A DNA stretch of 64,000 nucleotides from JABMQW01 sp964439935 (GCA_964439935.1 CAYTPW010000001.1:62001-126000); one strand, 5' to 3'. Positions 7,373 through 16,154 are shown, counted from the stretch's first letter. Notes: generated by a model not told the origin, from the sequence alone. Numbers and translations are program-made.

Positions 7373-8273
7373 CGGTACATCCCTGATTATCCAGGAACTG
7401 GGTTATGAACTGAAAATTGGTGATGCCATGACTAAAAATCCGATTGTTGTTTCATCGGATTCGATGATGAGCGAAGTGCGGACACTGTTGAAAGAAAAAC
7501 GGATTTCGGGACTGCCTGTGGTTAAGGACAAAGCCTTAATCGGCATGGTTAGCATTGAAAATCTCATCAATTGTCTCATTGAGAGCTGTGAGGATCGTGT
7601 AGTCGGTACTAATATGACTTCAGAGGTTCAAACCCTGTATAAAGATGAACCGCTCCGTTATGCTATCGCGAAATTTGAGACGAGCGGGTATGGAAGATTT
7701 CCGGTGATCAACCGTGAAACCGGGCATTTAGTCGGAATTCTGACAAAAGGCGATATTATTAAATGCGTGCTGAATAAACTTGAGCATGATTTCCATAAGG
7801 AGGAGATATCCCGGTATCGTGCCCGGCATATCTTCGAGGATATAAAGTCCGATCGGACCTCTATGTTATTCACATACCAGGTTAAAGGTGGCGAATATAA
7901 TACAGCCGGACAGCAGAGTGGATATCTGAAAAAGAATTTACTGCGGCTCGGGATCTACCCGGATTTATCACGGCGGGTAGCCATTGCTGCCTGTGAAGCG
8001 GAGATGAATATCATCATTTTCACCGATGGAGGGGAATTGAAAGTTCGTGTTGAAGAGGACAGAATTCAAGTTAATGCAATGGACCTGGGACCAGGGATTC
8101 CCGATGTTGAACAGGCCATGCGAGCCGGTTTTTCGACAGCTCCCGACTGGGTGAGGGACATCGGCTTCGGAGCTGGGATGGGTTTGCCGAATATTAAAAA
8201 ATGTTCCGATGAAATGCGGATTGAGTCACAGATTGGAAGGGGGACCAATCTGGAGTTTGTAGTAAATACTTGA
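7362..8273 (+). CDS. CBS-pair protein with C-terminal RsbW-like HATPase domain
   Basis: A 303-residue protein. Residues 15-135 form two CBS motifs (GDAMTKNPIVVSSDS; FPVINRETGHLVGILTKGD), which usually bind adenine nucleotides. Residues 150-300 are a GHKL ATPase of the anti-sigma/serine-kinase type: N-box CEAEMNI, G1 box DLGPGIPD, G2-like GFGAGMGLPN. There is no phospho-acceptor histidine domain. The combination suggests an ATP/ADP-AMP-sensing kinase or partner-switch protein. Its place inside the hydrogenase operon suggests energy-state control of the complex or of its expression; this is inference. No anti-sigma antagonist gene is visible nearby. Confidence 0.7.
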   Translation: MQDNGTSLIIQELGYELKIGDAMTKNPIVVSSDSMMSEVRTLLKEKRISGLPVVKDKALIGMVSIENLINCLIESCEDRVVGTNMTSEVQTLYKDEPLRYAIAKFETSGYGRFPVINRETGHLVGILTKGDIIKCVLNKLEHDFHKEEISRYRARHIFEDIKSDRTSMLFTYQVKGGEYNTAGQQSGYLKKNLLRLGIYPDLSRRVAIAACEAEMNIIIFTDGGELKVRVEEDRIQVNAMDLGPGIPDVEQAMRAGFSTAPDWVRDIGFGAGMGLPNIKKCSDEMRIESQIGRGTNLEFVVNT

Positions 8274-8275
8274 TT

Positions 8276-8614
8276 ATGCAGTTACGAGAAATAATTAAAC
8301 AACTGGATTTGCAGATTATCACTGGAGCAGATCTGCTGGAGCGGGAAGTGACGGGTTGTTATGTCAGCGACATGCTAAGCGATGTAATTGCACATGCCGA
8401 CAGCGGTGATATCTGGATTACACTGCAAGTACACCTTAATGTAATAGCAGTAGCCAGCGTGAAAGGAATAGCAGCTATACTTATCGTCAACGATCGTAGC
8501 CTCGATGATGAAACAATCAAAAAAGCGCATGAGGAACAAGTTCCGGTCCTGGTAACTGCCTTAAATGCCTTTCAGATTGCCGGAAGGTTATACCAGCTCG
8601 GTCTGGGTGAATAA
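8276..8614 (+). CDS. DRTGG-domain protein, second copy
   Basis: A 112-residue protein similar in plan to the product of 7013-7372: MQLREIIKQLDLQIITGADL at the start, GCYVSDMLSDVIAH in the middle and AFQIAGRLYQLGLG at the end. ATG 8276 is preferred over TTG 8270 because it directly follows the previous stop (TGA 8271-8273). The two DRTGG genes share the SDMLSDV/SDLMSDV element and were probably duplicated within the operon. They may form a heteromer with the CBS-HATPase protein; no direct evidence. Confidence 0.65.
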   Translation: MQLREIIKQLDLQIITGADLLEREVTGCYVSDMLSDVIAHADSGDIWITLQVHLNVIAVASVKGIAAILIVNDRSLDDETIKKAHEEQVPVLVTALNAFQIAGRLYQLGLGE

Positions 8615-8615
8615 T

Positions 8616-9335
8616 ATGCGCGTGTACAGGTCCGATCTGCATATCCACTCTTGTCTCTCACCTTGTGCCGGGGATGAAATGACTCCGCTCAATATTGTAC
8701 AGGGAGCCAAGAATTGTGGGTTGGACATTATTGGAATCTGTGATCACAACTCCTGTGAAAATGTACCCTACATCAAGGAATCAGCCAAAAACGAAGGTAT
8801 CTGGGTGACAGGAGGTATTGAGGTTACCACGCGTGAAGAGGTGCACATACTGGCCTATTTTGAAAATGAAGAGAAATTATTTGCAATGCAGACATTTATC
8901 TATGAAAACCTGCCTGGTACTAACGATGAGAATTATTTTGGTAGCCAGTTTGTCGTTAATGAAAAGGATGAAATTATTGCTAATAATGAACACCTGTTGA
9001 TCGGAGCCACTGATCTGCCGATCGGAAGTGTTGTGGAATTAATTCATAGTTTAAACGGACTGGCTATCGCGTCGCATATCGACCGGGAAGGATTTGGGAT
9101 TTTAGGGCAGCTAGGTTTTGTGCCAGAGGACTTGGATTTGAATGGCTATGAAGTTTCATCCAAAGATAAAATAGATACTTATCATGGCACCTATGGGCCA
9201 TTGGTTACCTTTTCCGATGCCCATCAACTGGTTGATATCGGTCGCAGCAGCACTGATTTTATTATGGCCGATGTAAATCTGGAGGAAATGTACAAAGCGC
9301 TCTGTGGAATTGATGGAAGGAGAATTAACGCCTGA
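8616..9335 (+). CDS. PHP-domain metal-dependent phosphoesterase
   Basis: A 239-residue PHP protein. Metal-ligand motifs are visible in order: DLHIHS (residues 8-13), CDHNSCEN (about 44-51), GIEVTT (about 67-72), ASHIDR and the C-terminal SDAHQ. It resembles PHP phosphoesterases that act on nucleotides or phosphorylated small molecules. The ATG overlaps the end of the DRTGG gene by coupling, and the stop overlaps the next start by one base. In the context of a CBS sensor and two GHKL ATPases it may hydrolyse a phosphorylated signal or protein; that is inference. Confidence 0.75.
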   Translation: MRVYRSDLHIHSCLSPCAGDEMTPLNIVQGAKNCGLDIIGICDHNSCENVPYIKESAKNEGIWVTGGIEVTTREEVHILAYFENEEKLFAMQTFIYENLPGTNDENYFGSQFVVNEKDEIIANNEHLLIGATDLPIGSVVELIHSLNGLAIASHIDREGFGILGQLGFVPEDLDLNGYEVSSKDKIDTYHGTYGPLVTFSDAHQLVDIGRSSTDFIMADVNLEEMYKALCGIDGRRINA

Positions 9336-9754
9336 TGGAAGACCTGTCACTTCACATTCTGGATATTGCAGAGAATTCCTTACGAGCCGGGGCCAAAAAG
9401 GTGAAAATACGTCTGATTGAAAATAAAAATGATGATTTACTAAAACTTGAAATTGAAGATGATGGCAGCGGAATGGATAATTGCGTTCTGAAACAGGCCC
9501 GCGATCCGTTTTTCTCAACCAAGAACGGTAAGAAATTTGGGCTGGGATTAGCCCTGCTATCTCAGGCTGCTGAAGAAACCGGTGGCGATATGGAAATTCG
9601 AACGAAGGAAAATAATGGTACCAGGATTATTGCCCAGTTTCATCAATCTAATATTGATATGATACCGATAGGCGATATTGCTGCTACGATCAAGGTTCTT
9701 ACGACAGCCTACCCGGAAGTGAAATTTTCATTTAAACGAATTATCAATGAATGA
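9335..9754 (+). CDS. Histidine-kinase-like ATPase domain protein
   Basis: A 139-residue stand-alone GHKL ATPase. The N-box is DIAENSLRAGA, the G1 box is EIEDDGSGMD and the G2 region is KNGKKFGLGLALL. There is no dimerisation/phospho-acceptor domain, so it is not a complete sensor kinase. Similar small ATPases are encoded beside [FeFe]-hydrogenase and NuoEFG-like operons. It overlaps its neighbours on both sides (1 and 4 bases), so it is tightly coupled in translation to the PHP protein and the NuoG/HdrA fusion. Confidence 0.7.
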   Translation: MEDLSLHILDIAENSLRAGAKKVKIRLIENKNDDLLKLEIEDDGSGMDNCVLKQARDPFFSTKNGKKFGLGLALLSQAAEETGGDMEIRTKENNGTRIIAQFHQSNIDMIPIGDIAATIKVLTTAYPEVKFSFKRIINE

Positions 9755-12700
9755 GGCAGTTGATGGAATTGACTATCAACGATAAAAGTATTGAGTTTTC
9801 CGAAGGATCAACACTGCTGGAATGTGTGTCCGATGCCGGAGTAAATATACCTACCTTGTGCTCCCATAAAGCTCTATCACCCTATGGTGCCTGTCGACTT
9901 TGCCTGGTGGAGGTATCTCAGAATGGATCGTCTTCAATTCAAGCTGCCTGTACCTACCCGGCATTACCTGACCTGCTAGTCCGTACTGATACTGAGCAAG
10001 TCATCAAGACCCGCAAAATGATGATTGAATTGCTGTTGGCCCGTTGTCCTGGATCTGAACAGATACAAAAACTGGCGGCTGAACACGGAATTACCGAATC
10101 TAGAATCCCTCCCAAAGATGACGATTGTTATCTCTGCGGGTTGTGTGTGCGGATGTGCCATGAAAGAATGGGTATCGGAGCGATAAATTTCGTTAATCGT
10201 GGCTATCAGCGCAAGGTCAGCCCGCCTTTTGATATGCTCACCGAAGTATGCCAGACCTGTGGTGCTTGTGCCCATATCTGTCCTACCAACCGTATCGACC
10301 TTGGTGATCTTACCGCTAACCGGCCGATCCCTATCTTAGATGAGTATAACTCCGGTTTGAATGATCGCTCGGCGATTTACATTCCATATCCCCAGGCCGT
10401 TCCCAATAAGGCTGTGATCGATGATGAATTCTGTGTACACCTGTTGAAAGAAGAGTGCGAGATATGTAATGAATTCTGCGAGGCTGACGCTATCGATTAT
10501 GATCAGCGGGAGGAATCGATTGAACTCGATGTCGGAGCTGTTGTTTTCACACCTGGTTTTAAATTGTTTGATCCCGGTCAAAAAGAGGAATTGGGGTACA
10601 ATCAATATCCCAATGTGGTCTCAGCCCTTGAATTTGAAAGGATTCTCTCGGCATCCGGCCCCTACCTGGGAAAGGTTTTGCGGCCCTCGGATAACAATGC
10701 TCCACGTAAAATTGCTTTTTTGCAATGTGTCGGATCGCGTGATCATGAACGCGATTATTGTTCATCGGTATGCTGCATGTATGCTACTAAAGAGGCAATA
10801 ATTGCCAAGGAACATTCTGGAGATGATCTGGAATGCGACATTTTTTATATGGATATGCGTGCTTTCAGCAAGGGCTTCGATGAATATTACCAAAGGGCTA
10901 AAACCAGTGGCGTGAATTATATCAGATGCCGCGTACCAGTTGTGTCCGAAGATCCGCATACCAACAATCTTATAATTAAATATTTGGCTGAAGGCGATAA
11001 AATAAAAACCCGGGAATATGATCTGGTGGTCCTGTCACTAGGCATGCTGCCGCCTGCTGCATTGACTGAAGTTGCTGACAAGTTTGATATCGCTTTGAAC
11101 GAGCAGGACTTCTGTCAGACAGCAACATTCAAACCGATCGAGACTAGCCGTGATGGGATTTATGTTGCCGGTCCGGTGAATGAACCCAAGGATATCCCCG
11201 AGACAGTTATGCAGGCCTCAGGGGCAGCCTCAAAAGTATTATCGCTACTCAAGGATTCCCGGGGTAGCCAGATTACCACCCGGGAATATCCACCAGAAAT
11301 CGATGTAATCAACCAGGAACCACGCGTTGGAGTTTTCGTCTGCCACTGCGGGTCCAATATTGCCGGTGTAGTCAATTTACCAGCGGTCACAGAATATGCT
11401 AATACCCTACCCGATGTTGTATATGCCGAGAGTAATCTGTATACCTGTTCCAATGATACCCAGGAAGCCATTAAGGAAAAAATACAGGAACATGCACTGA
11501 ACCGGGTTGTCGTTGCTTCCTGTACCCCGCGTACTCATGAACCGTTGTTTCGAAATACACTGCGGGAAATCGGATTGAATCCCTACCTGTTTGAAATGGC
11601 CAATATTCGTGATCAGTGCTCATGGGTGCATATGCATGAACCGGAGAAGGCCACTGAGAAATCCAAAGATCTGGTAAGTATGGCAGTGGCCAAAGCTCGA
11701 TTGCTGGAGCCACTACAGAAACGATCACTGTCTATTGATAAAGCTGCGCTGGTCATCGGTGCTGGACTGGCGGGCATGACAGCGGCATTGGAACTGGCAA
11801 ATCAAGGCTTCGAAGTGCATTTGGTAGAGCTAGAGAAAGAACTGGGTGGTAACCTGCGACATATTCACTATCTGTTGAATGGTGATGATCCACAGTCAGA
11901 ATTGAAAACACTGGTCAGTTCGGTAAAAGCAGCTGATAGTATCCAATTACATACCGCTACAAAGATTGAGAACATTGAAGGATCGATCGGAAATTTCAAG
12001 ACGCAATTGGTTAAAAACGGCAGTTCAGAATTGATCAAGCATGGTATTGTTATTGTCGCTACCGGTGCCAGCGAATACCAACCCCAGGAATATCTTTATG
12101 GTCAAAGTCAAAATGTTTTGACGCAACGGGAACTTGAGCGTCGTCTTTCTGCAAACGGAGGGTGGAAAGCTCCAGCAATGGACCAGGCTAAGACGGTTGT
12201 CATGATTCAGTGTGTAGGTTCCCGCTGTGAGGAACGGCAATATTGTTCCAGAGTGTGCTGTTCGGAAGCGATAAAGAACGCTTTAAAAATCAAGGATCAG
12301 GGATCGGATACCAATGTTTACATCCTCTGTCGTGATGTCAGAACATATGGTTTTAAGGAAAGCTATTATACCAGAGCACGAGAGCAAGGTGTAGTATTTA
12401 TCAGATATGAGGAAGAGCGTAAACCGACAGTATCGAAAAATGGTAACGGCTTGACGGTTGAGGTATTTGATCAGATATTGGGCTCAGCAGTAGACATATC
12501 AGCAGATATGGTAGTCTTGTCTACCGGTGTAATCCCCGGAGCTGAAAATGAAAGAATCGCTCAATTGCTAAAGGTTCCATTGGGCAGCGATGGCTTCTTC
12601 CTGGAAGCGCACATGAAATTGCGACCGGTTGATTTTGCCACCGAGGGTGTTTTTCTATGCGGCATGGCTCATTCAGCCAAGACAATTGAGGAAAGCATAA

Positions 12701-13017
12701 TGCAAGCTCAAGCCGCTGCATCCCGGGCGGCAACGATCTTAACCAAAGATTCAATCGAGCTGGAAGCCACTATCTCGCAAGTGGTGGATGCCAATTGTGA
12801 TGGCTGTGCCTATTGTATTGAACCGTGTCCCTATACCGCAATCACTCTAATCGAGTACATGCGTAAGGGGGCTGTTAAGAAGACCGTTGAGGTCAACGAA
12901 TCGCTTTGTAAAGGGTGTGGTGGCTGCCAGGCGACCTGTCCAAAGCAGGGAATATTAGTACGGGGCTTCAAACTTGAGCAGATCACAGCTCAGGTTGAAG
13001 CAGCTCTAGGAGTTTGA
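9751..13017 (+). CDS. NuoG N-terminal 2Fe-2S/4Fe-4S module fused to HdrA C-half and a second, full HdrA
   Basis: A 1088-residue fusion. Residues 5-80 are a 2Fe-2S plant-type ferredoxin (CSHKALSPYGACRLC). Residues 125-180 are two 4Fe-4S motifs, CYLCGLCVRMCHE and CQTCGACAHICPT. From about 196 (DEYNSGLNDRSAIYIPYPQ) to 510 runs the second half of an HdrA, with QCVGSRDHERDYCSSVCC near 325, lacking its FAD half. From about 525 a complete HdrA follows: VFVCHCGSNIAG, FAD loop VIGAGLAGMTAALELA near 668, QCVGSRCEERQYCSRVCC near 819 and two ferredoxin motifs, CDGCAYCIEPCP near 1017 and CKGCGGCQATCPK near 1053. The start may be ATG 9763, which has better spacing from GAGGC. This is the central electron-bifurcation-type flavoprotein candidate of the complex. 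Confidence 0.8.
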   Translation: MRQLMELTINDKSIEFSEGSTLLECVSDAGVNIPTLCSHKALSPYGACRLCLVEVSQNGSSSIQAACTYPALPDLLVRTDTEQVIKTRKMMIELLLARCPGSEQIQKLAAEHGITESRIPPKDDDCYLCGLCVRMCHERMGIGAINFVNRGYQRKVSPPFDMLTEVCQTCGACAHICPTNRIDLGDLTANRPIPILDEYNSGLNDRSAIYIPYPQAVPNKAVIDDEFCVHLLKEECEICNEFCEADAIDYDQREESIELDVGAVVFTPGFKLFDPGQKEELGYNQYPNVVSALEFERILSASGPYLGKVLRPSDNNAPRKIAFLQCVGSRDHERDYCSSVCCMYATKEAIIAKEHSGDDLECDIFYMDMRAFSKGFDEYYQRAKTSGVNYIRCRVPVVSEDPHTNNLIIKYLAEGDKIKTREYDLVVLSLGMLPPAALTEVADKFDIALNEQDFCQTATFKPIETSRDGIYVAGPVNEPKDIPETVMQASGAASKVLSLLKDSRGSQITTREYPPEIDVINQEPRVGVFVCHCGSNIAGVVNLPAVTEYANTLPDVVYAESNLYTCSNDTQEAIKEKIQEHALNRVVVASCTPRTHEPLFRNTLREIGLNPYLFEMANIRDQCSWVHMHEPEKATEKSKDLVSMAVAKARLLEPLQKRSLSIDKAALVIGAGLAGMTAALELANQGFEVHLVELEKELGGNLRHIHYLLNGDDPQSELKTLVSSVKAADSIQLHTATKIENIEGSIGNFKTQLVKNGSSELIKHGIVIVATGASEYQPQEYLYGQSQNVLTQRELERRLSANGGWKAPAMDQAKTVVMIQCVGSRCEERQYCSRVCCSEAIKNALKIKDQGSDTNVYILCRDVRTYGFKESYYTRAREQGVVFIRYEEERKPTVSKNGNGLTVEVFDQILGSAVDISADMVVLSTGVIPGAENERIAQLLKVPLGSDGFFLEAHMKLRPVDFATEGVFLCGMAHSAKTIEESIMQAQAAASRAATILTKDSIELEATISQVVDANCDGCAYCIEPCPYTAITLIEYMRKGAVKKTVEVNESLCKGCGGCQATCPKQGILVRGFKLEQITAQVEAALGV

Positions 13018-13433
13018 TGATGAATGCTGAATTTGAACCAAAGATAATTGCTTTTTGCTGTAACTGGTGTTCGTATGCCGGTGCTGACCTAGCCGGTGTT
13101 TCTCGATTGCAATATCCTCCCAATGTCAGGATTATCCGTGTGATGTGTTCCAGCATGGTCCACCCCAACCTGATCATCGAAGCCCTGACCAAAGGTGCCG
13201 ATGGGGTGATTATCTGTGGCTGTCATATCGGTGACTGCCATTATATTGAAGGAAACAAGACCACGGAAAGGCGGTCTGAGGCGATTGAACTACTGCTGGA
13301 GGATTTCGGTCTAGAGCCGGAGCGATTTCGAATTGAGTGGGTGTCGGCCTCAGAAGGGCCCCGTTTCGCACAGGTGATGAAGGATATGGTAGAAACTATT
13401 CAATCAGTAGGACCGAGTCCTTATGCTTACTAG
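13014..13433 (+). CDS. mvhD: MvhD-type hydrogenase delta subunit / HdrA-linking 2Fe-2S protein
   Basis: A 139-residue MvhD family protein: FCCNWCSYAGADLAG at the N-terminus, VMCSSMVHP in the middle and GCHIGDCHYIEGN further on, supplying the cysteines for the 2Fe-2S cluster that connects [NiFe]-hydrogenase MvhAG to HdrA. All cysteine positions are encoded by TGC/TGT; no UGA is involved. It overlaps the HdrA fusion by 4 bases, as expected for direct partners. The length is normal for the family. Confidence 0.85.
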   Translation: MMMNAEFEPKIIAFCCNWCSYAGADLAGVSRLQYPPNVRIIRVMCSSMVHPNLIIEALTKGADGVIICGCHIGDCHYIEGNKTTERRSEAIELLLEDFGLEPERFRIEWVSASEGPRFAQVMKDMVETIQSVGPSPYAY

Positions 13434-13473
13434 TGGAAAATTATTCAATCCATTCAGGGCAGGAGGTTAGCCA

Positions 13474-13674
13474 GTGGAAAATTTTAAAATTATTGCAGGC
13501 AAGAAATATATGTGGGATGGTGAAGAATATGATTCCCAATCAACAGCCCAGAATAATCAGATAAAATATGACAATGATGGTTTTGAAACACAATTGATCA
13601 AAGTGGATGGAGTGCATCGGCTTTACTCACGCCGGGTAGTAGCTGAAATAATCGTTGAAGGCGGTGTTAGCTGA
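13474..13674 (+). CDS. Small hypothetical protein between mvhD and mvhG
   Basis: A 66-residue frame that starts with GTG (13474) preceded by a near-perfect GCAGGAGG 7 bases upstream. The sequence (MENFKIIAGKKYMWDGEEYD..., later DGVHRLYSRRVVAEIIVEGG) has no cysteines and no membrane segment and suits a small beta-rich fold. I do not recognise a family. Its good ribosome site and its place within the hydrogenase structural genes support a real accessory or structural protein. Confidence 0.5.
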   Translation: MENFKIIAGKKYMWDGEEYDSQSTAQNNQIKYDNDGFETQLIKVDGVHRLYSRRVVAEIIVEGGVS

Positions 13675-13721
13675 TGAAATCAGATATGAGTAATTAATGC
13701 AGAAAATAGGAGGCAATTAAA

Positions 13722-14657
13722 ATGGCTAAAGTAGCTGAAGAGTGGTTGAACATCTGTGGCGGATGTGAAGTGGCCATTCTGGACTTAGGAGAAAAACTGC
13801 TGGAAGTCCTGCCCTCGCTTGAGTTTGTCCATATGCCGGTTCTGATGGACCATAAGTATTTTGGTCAGACCGGTGAACGGGATGAGCTTGAGATTCCTGA
13901 AGCCGATGTAGGAATGATTTCCGGCGGAATCAGGAATGAGAAGGAAAAACATGTGGCTGAGGAGATGCGTCGCAAATGCGGTACGTTGATTGCGCTTGGT
14001 TCCTGTGCCTGTTTCGGGGGAATTCCAGCCCTGGCTAACATGTATAATCTGGAAGAGTTGTATGATAAAGTCTACCGCGATTCCAAAACGACCGAGTCAG
14101 CAGATACACCTACTGATGGGTTACCGGTGTTGACCGATAGGGTGTATGCCCTCAGTGAAGTGGTAGATGTAGATCTGCAGTTACCCGGTTGCCCGATGAA
14201 TCCGGTCATAATCCTGGAAGCATTATCAGCCCTGCTGGAAGGTAAACCATTTGAATTACCGGAACGTAGTGTCTGCGATGATTGCCCCACCAAGCGGGAA
14301 GAAAAAAGTGATGTTGGTTTGAAGCGCCCGCTCCAGGATGCGGAATTTGTTCCGGAAGATTACAGTTCCATGCGCTGTCTAAATGAGCAGGGCATCCTCT
14401 GCCTGGGACCGGTGACCAGATCGGGTTGCGGCAAACAGTTCAATGGAGAAGAAATAGTACCTCGTTGCATCAAGGGTTTTATGCCCTGTCGTGGTTGTTT
14501 CGGACCGATCCGAGAAGGCGCAAATCCGTTGATAGATATGATGACGGCCCTGTCCAGCATTGGATTGGATGCTAAACTGGTTGAAGACCGCCGGGCATTA
14601 CTGAACCGCTATATCGGCGGTCAAAATCGTCTGAGACCATTACCGGTAAGGAGGTAA
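13722..14657 (+). CDS. mvhG: [NiFe]-hydrogenase small subunit, MvhG type
   Basis: A 311-residue protein with the small-subunit iron-sulfur layout: EEWLNICGGCEVAILDL at the N-terminus (proximal cluster, no Tat signal, so cytoplasmic), GSCACFGGIPAL near residue 90, LPGCPMNP near 156, and C-terminal ligands in VTRSGCGKQ and PCRGCFGP. The absence of a signal peptide and the pairing with MvhD and HdrA place it in the group 3c type. The Shine-Dalgarno AGGAGGC is 10 bases before the ATG. It lies 3 bases before mvhA. Confidence 0.88.
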   Translation: MAKVAEEWLNICGGCEVAILDLGEKLLEVLPSLEFVHMPVLMDHKYFGQTGERDELEIPEADVGMISGGIRNEKEKHVAEEMRRKCGTLIALGSCACFGGIPALANMYNLEELYDKVYRDSKTTESADTPTDGLPVLTDRVYALSEVVDVDLQLPGCPMNPVIILEALSALLEGKPFELPERSVCDDCPTKREEKSDVGLKRPLQDAEFVPEDYSSMRCLNEQGILCLGPVTRSGCGKQFNGEEIVPRCIKGFMPCRGCFGPIREGANPLIDMMTALSSIGLDAKLVEDRRALLNRYIGGQNRLRPLPVRR

Positions 14658-14660
14658 GTC

Positions 14661-16106
14661 ATGGCAAAAATGATTGAAATACAACCTGTTTCCCGTATCG
14701 AAGGTCACGCCAAGATATCGATTCAATTAGATGATGCTGGAAATGTGGCCGATACCAAGGTGCGCGTGGTGGAACTGCGCGGGTTTGAAAAATTCTGCAT
14801 TGGTCGACCGGTGGAAGAACTGCCCCGGATTGTCACCAGTATATGTGGCGTTTGTCCCTGGTCCCATCACCTTGCATCGGCGAAAGCCAATGATGCCGTG
14901 TTTGGAGTGGAGATCCCTCCAACTGCGAAAAAACTGAGGGACTTGTGTAACAGTATCGCTTACACTGAGGAGCACATTCTGCACTTCTTTTTCCTGTCGG
15001 GCCCCGATTTTGTGATGGGTCCTGATTCGGACTACTCGGTACGTAATGTTTTCGGTATCGCCCAGGCCAATCCGGAGATCGGCCAAAAAGTAATTCGTAA
15101 CCGGCACCTGGGAACACAAATGCTGGAGATCATCTCCGGAAAATCGATTCATCCGGTTACTGCCGTTCCCGGTGGGTTCAGCAAACCGCTGACCGAAAAG
15201 GAAAGAGCTGAAATGCTTCCCATGGCCAATGAAGTGCTTGAATTTACGAAATTCACAATGGGTTTTGCCAAGGAGAACATTTTCCCCAAATACCTTGATA
15301 CTGTCAAGAGCCTGGGAGTGATCAACACCGGTTTCCTCGGAACGGTTACCGATGATGGGACGCTTAATCTCTATGACGGCAAACTGCGGTTGATGAAACC
15401 GGATGGAACCTACGATGACTTTGCCTACGAGCAGTATACCGACTTTATCTCGGAGAAAGTAGAAGACTGGTCCTACCTGAAATTTCCCTATGCCAAGGCC
15501 TGGGGCGATGGTTTCTCTATGGATAATGCCAATCCTCTTGGAATCTACCGGACCAATGCTTTAGCCCGGATCAATGTTGCCGATCGGATGGCCACCCCGC
15601 TGGCTCAGGCTGAATTCGAAGAATTCCGTTCTCAGTTTGGTCGTCCGGCTCAACTGACCCTGCTGTATCACTGGGCGCGGCTGATCGAATTACTGTACAA
15701 TGCCGAACATATGGTTGAATTGCTGAATGATCCTGAGATCACCAACCGGGATACTAGGATTCCGGTGACCCCCAGGGAGGCTAGGGGAATTGGCTGTGTT
15801 GAGGCGCCTCGTGGTACGTTGATCCATGATTATGAGACCGATGAAAAAGGCTTGATCACTAATCTGAATCTGATCGTTGGTACAACTCATAATAATGCGC
15901 CGATCAATATGTCCGTTGATCAAGCGGCCAAGTCTCTGATTAAGGATGGTATTTATGATCAGGGAATCCTGAATAAAGTTGAAATGGCGATTCGGGCGTA
16001 TGATCCCTGCCTATCATGCGCTACCCATAGCCTTAACGGGAGAATTGCCGTACAAATTGATATACTGAATAGTAATGGTACATTGATGGAGACGCTCACT
16101 GGCTGA
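14661..16106 (+). CDS. mvhA: [NiFe]-hydrogenase large subunit, MvhA type (group 3c-like)
   Basis: A 481-residue catalytic subunit. The N-terminus has RIEGHAKISIQLDD. The L1 motif is around TSICGVCPWSHH (residues about 55-66) and the L2 motif is DPCLSCATHS near residue 450; these four cysteines bind the Ni-Fe centre. About 30 residues follow the L2 histidine (ending NGTLMETLTG), consistent with a cleavable C-terminal peptide removed by the protease encoded just downstream. All nickel ligands are cysteine, so it is not a selenohydrogenase. Pairing with MvhG and MvhD supports H2 oxidation feeding the Hdr/Nuo module, or H2 evolution in reverse. The group call rests on context and motif resemblance, not a tree. 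Confidence 0.88.
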   Translation: MAKMIEIQPVSRIEGHAKISIQLDDAGNVADTKVRVVELRGFEKFCIGRPVEELPRIVTSICGVCPWSHHLASAKANDAVFGVEIPPTAKKLRDLCNSIAYTEEHILHFFFLSGPDFVMGPDSDYSVRNVFGIAQANPEIGQKVIRNRHLGTQMLEIISGKSIHPVTAVPGGFSKPLTEKERAEMLPMANEVLEFTKFTMGFAKENIFPKYLDTVKSLGVINTGFLGTVTDDGTLNLYDGKLRLMKPDGTYDDFAYEQYTDFISEKVEDWSYLKFPYAKAWGDGFSMDNANPLGIYRTNALARINVADRMATPLAQAEFEEFRSQFGRPAQLTLLYHWARLIELLYNAEHMVELLNDPEITNRDTRIPVTPREARGIGCVEAPRGTLIHDYETDEKGLITNLNLIVGTTHNNAPINMSVDQAAKSLIKDGIYDQGILNKVEMAIRAYDPCLSCATHSLNGRIAVQIDILNSNGTLMETLTG

Positions 16107-16120
16107 ATGTGAGTGAGAGA

Positions 16121-16154
16121 AGCAGGGGTAAATTGGATTGTCTTTACCCCTGCT
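16121..16154 (+). terminator. Long intercistronic hairpin after mvhA
   Basis: Perfect 12-bp inverted repeat, AGCAGGGGTAAA (16121-16132) and TTTACCCCTGCT (16143-16154), with a 10-base loop, 14 bases after the mvhA stop. There is no strong T-run after it, so it may attenuate transcription or protect the 3' end of the structural mRNA rather than end it. The protease gene begins 25 bases downstream. Confidence 0.55.

Noticed and set aside
14661..16106. Hydrogenase large subunit as a second selenoprotein
   Set aside because: All four nickel-binding positions are encoded by cysteine codons and the reading frame has no internal UGA.
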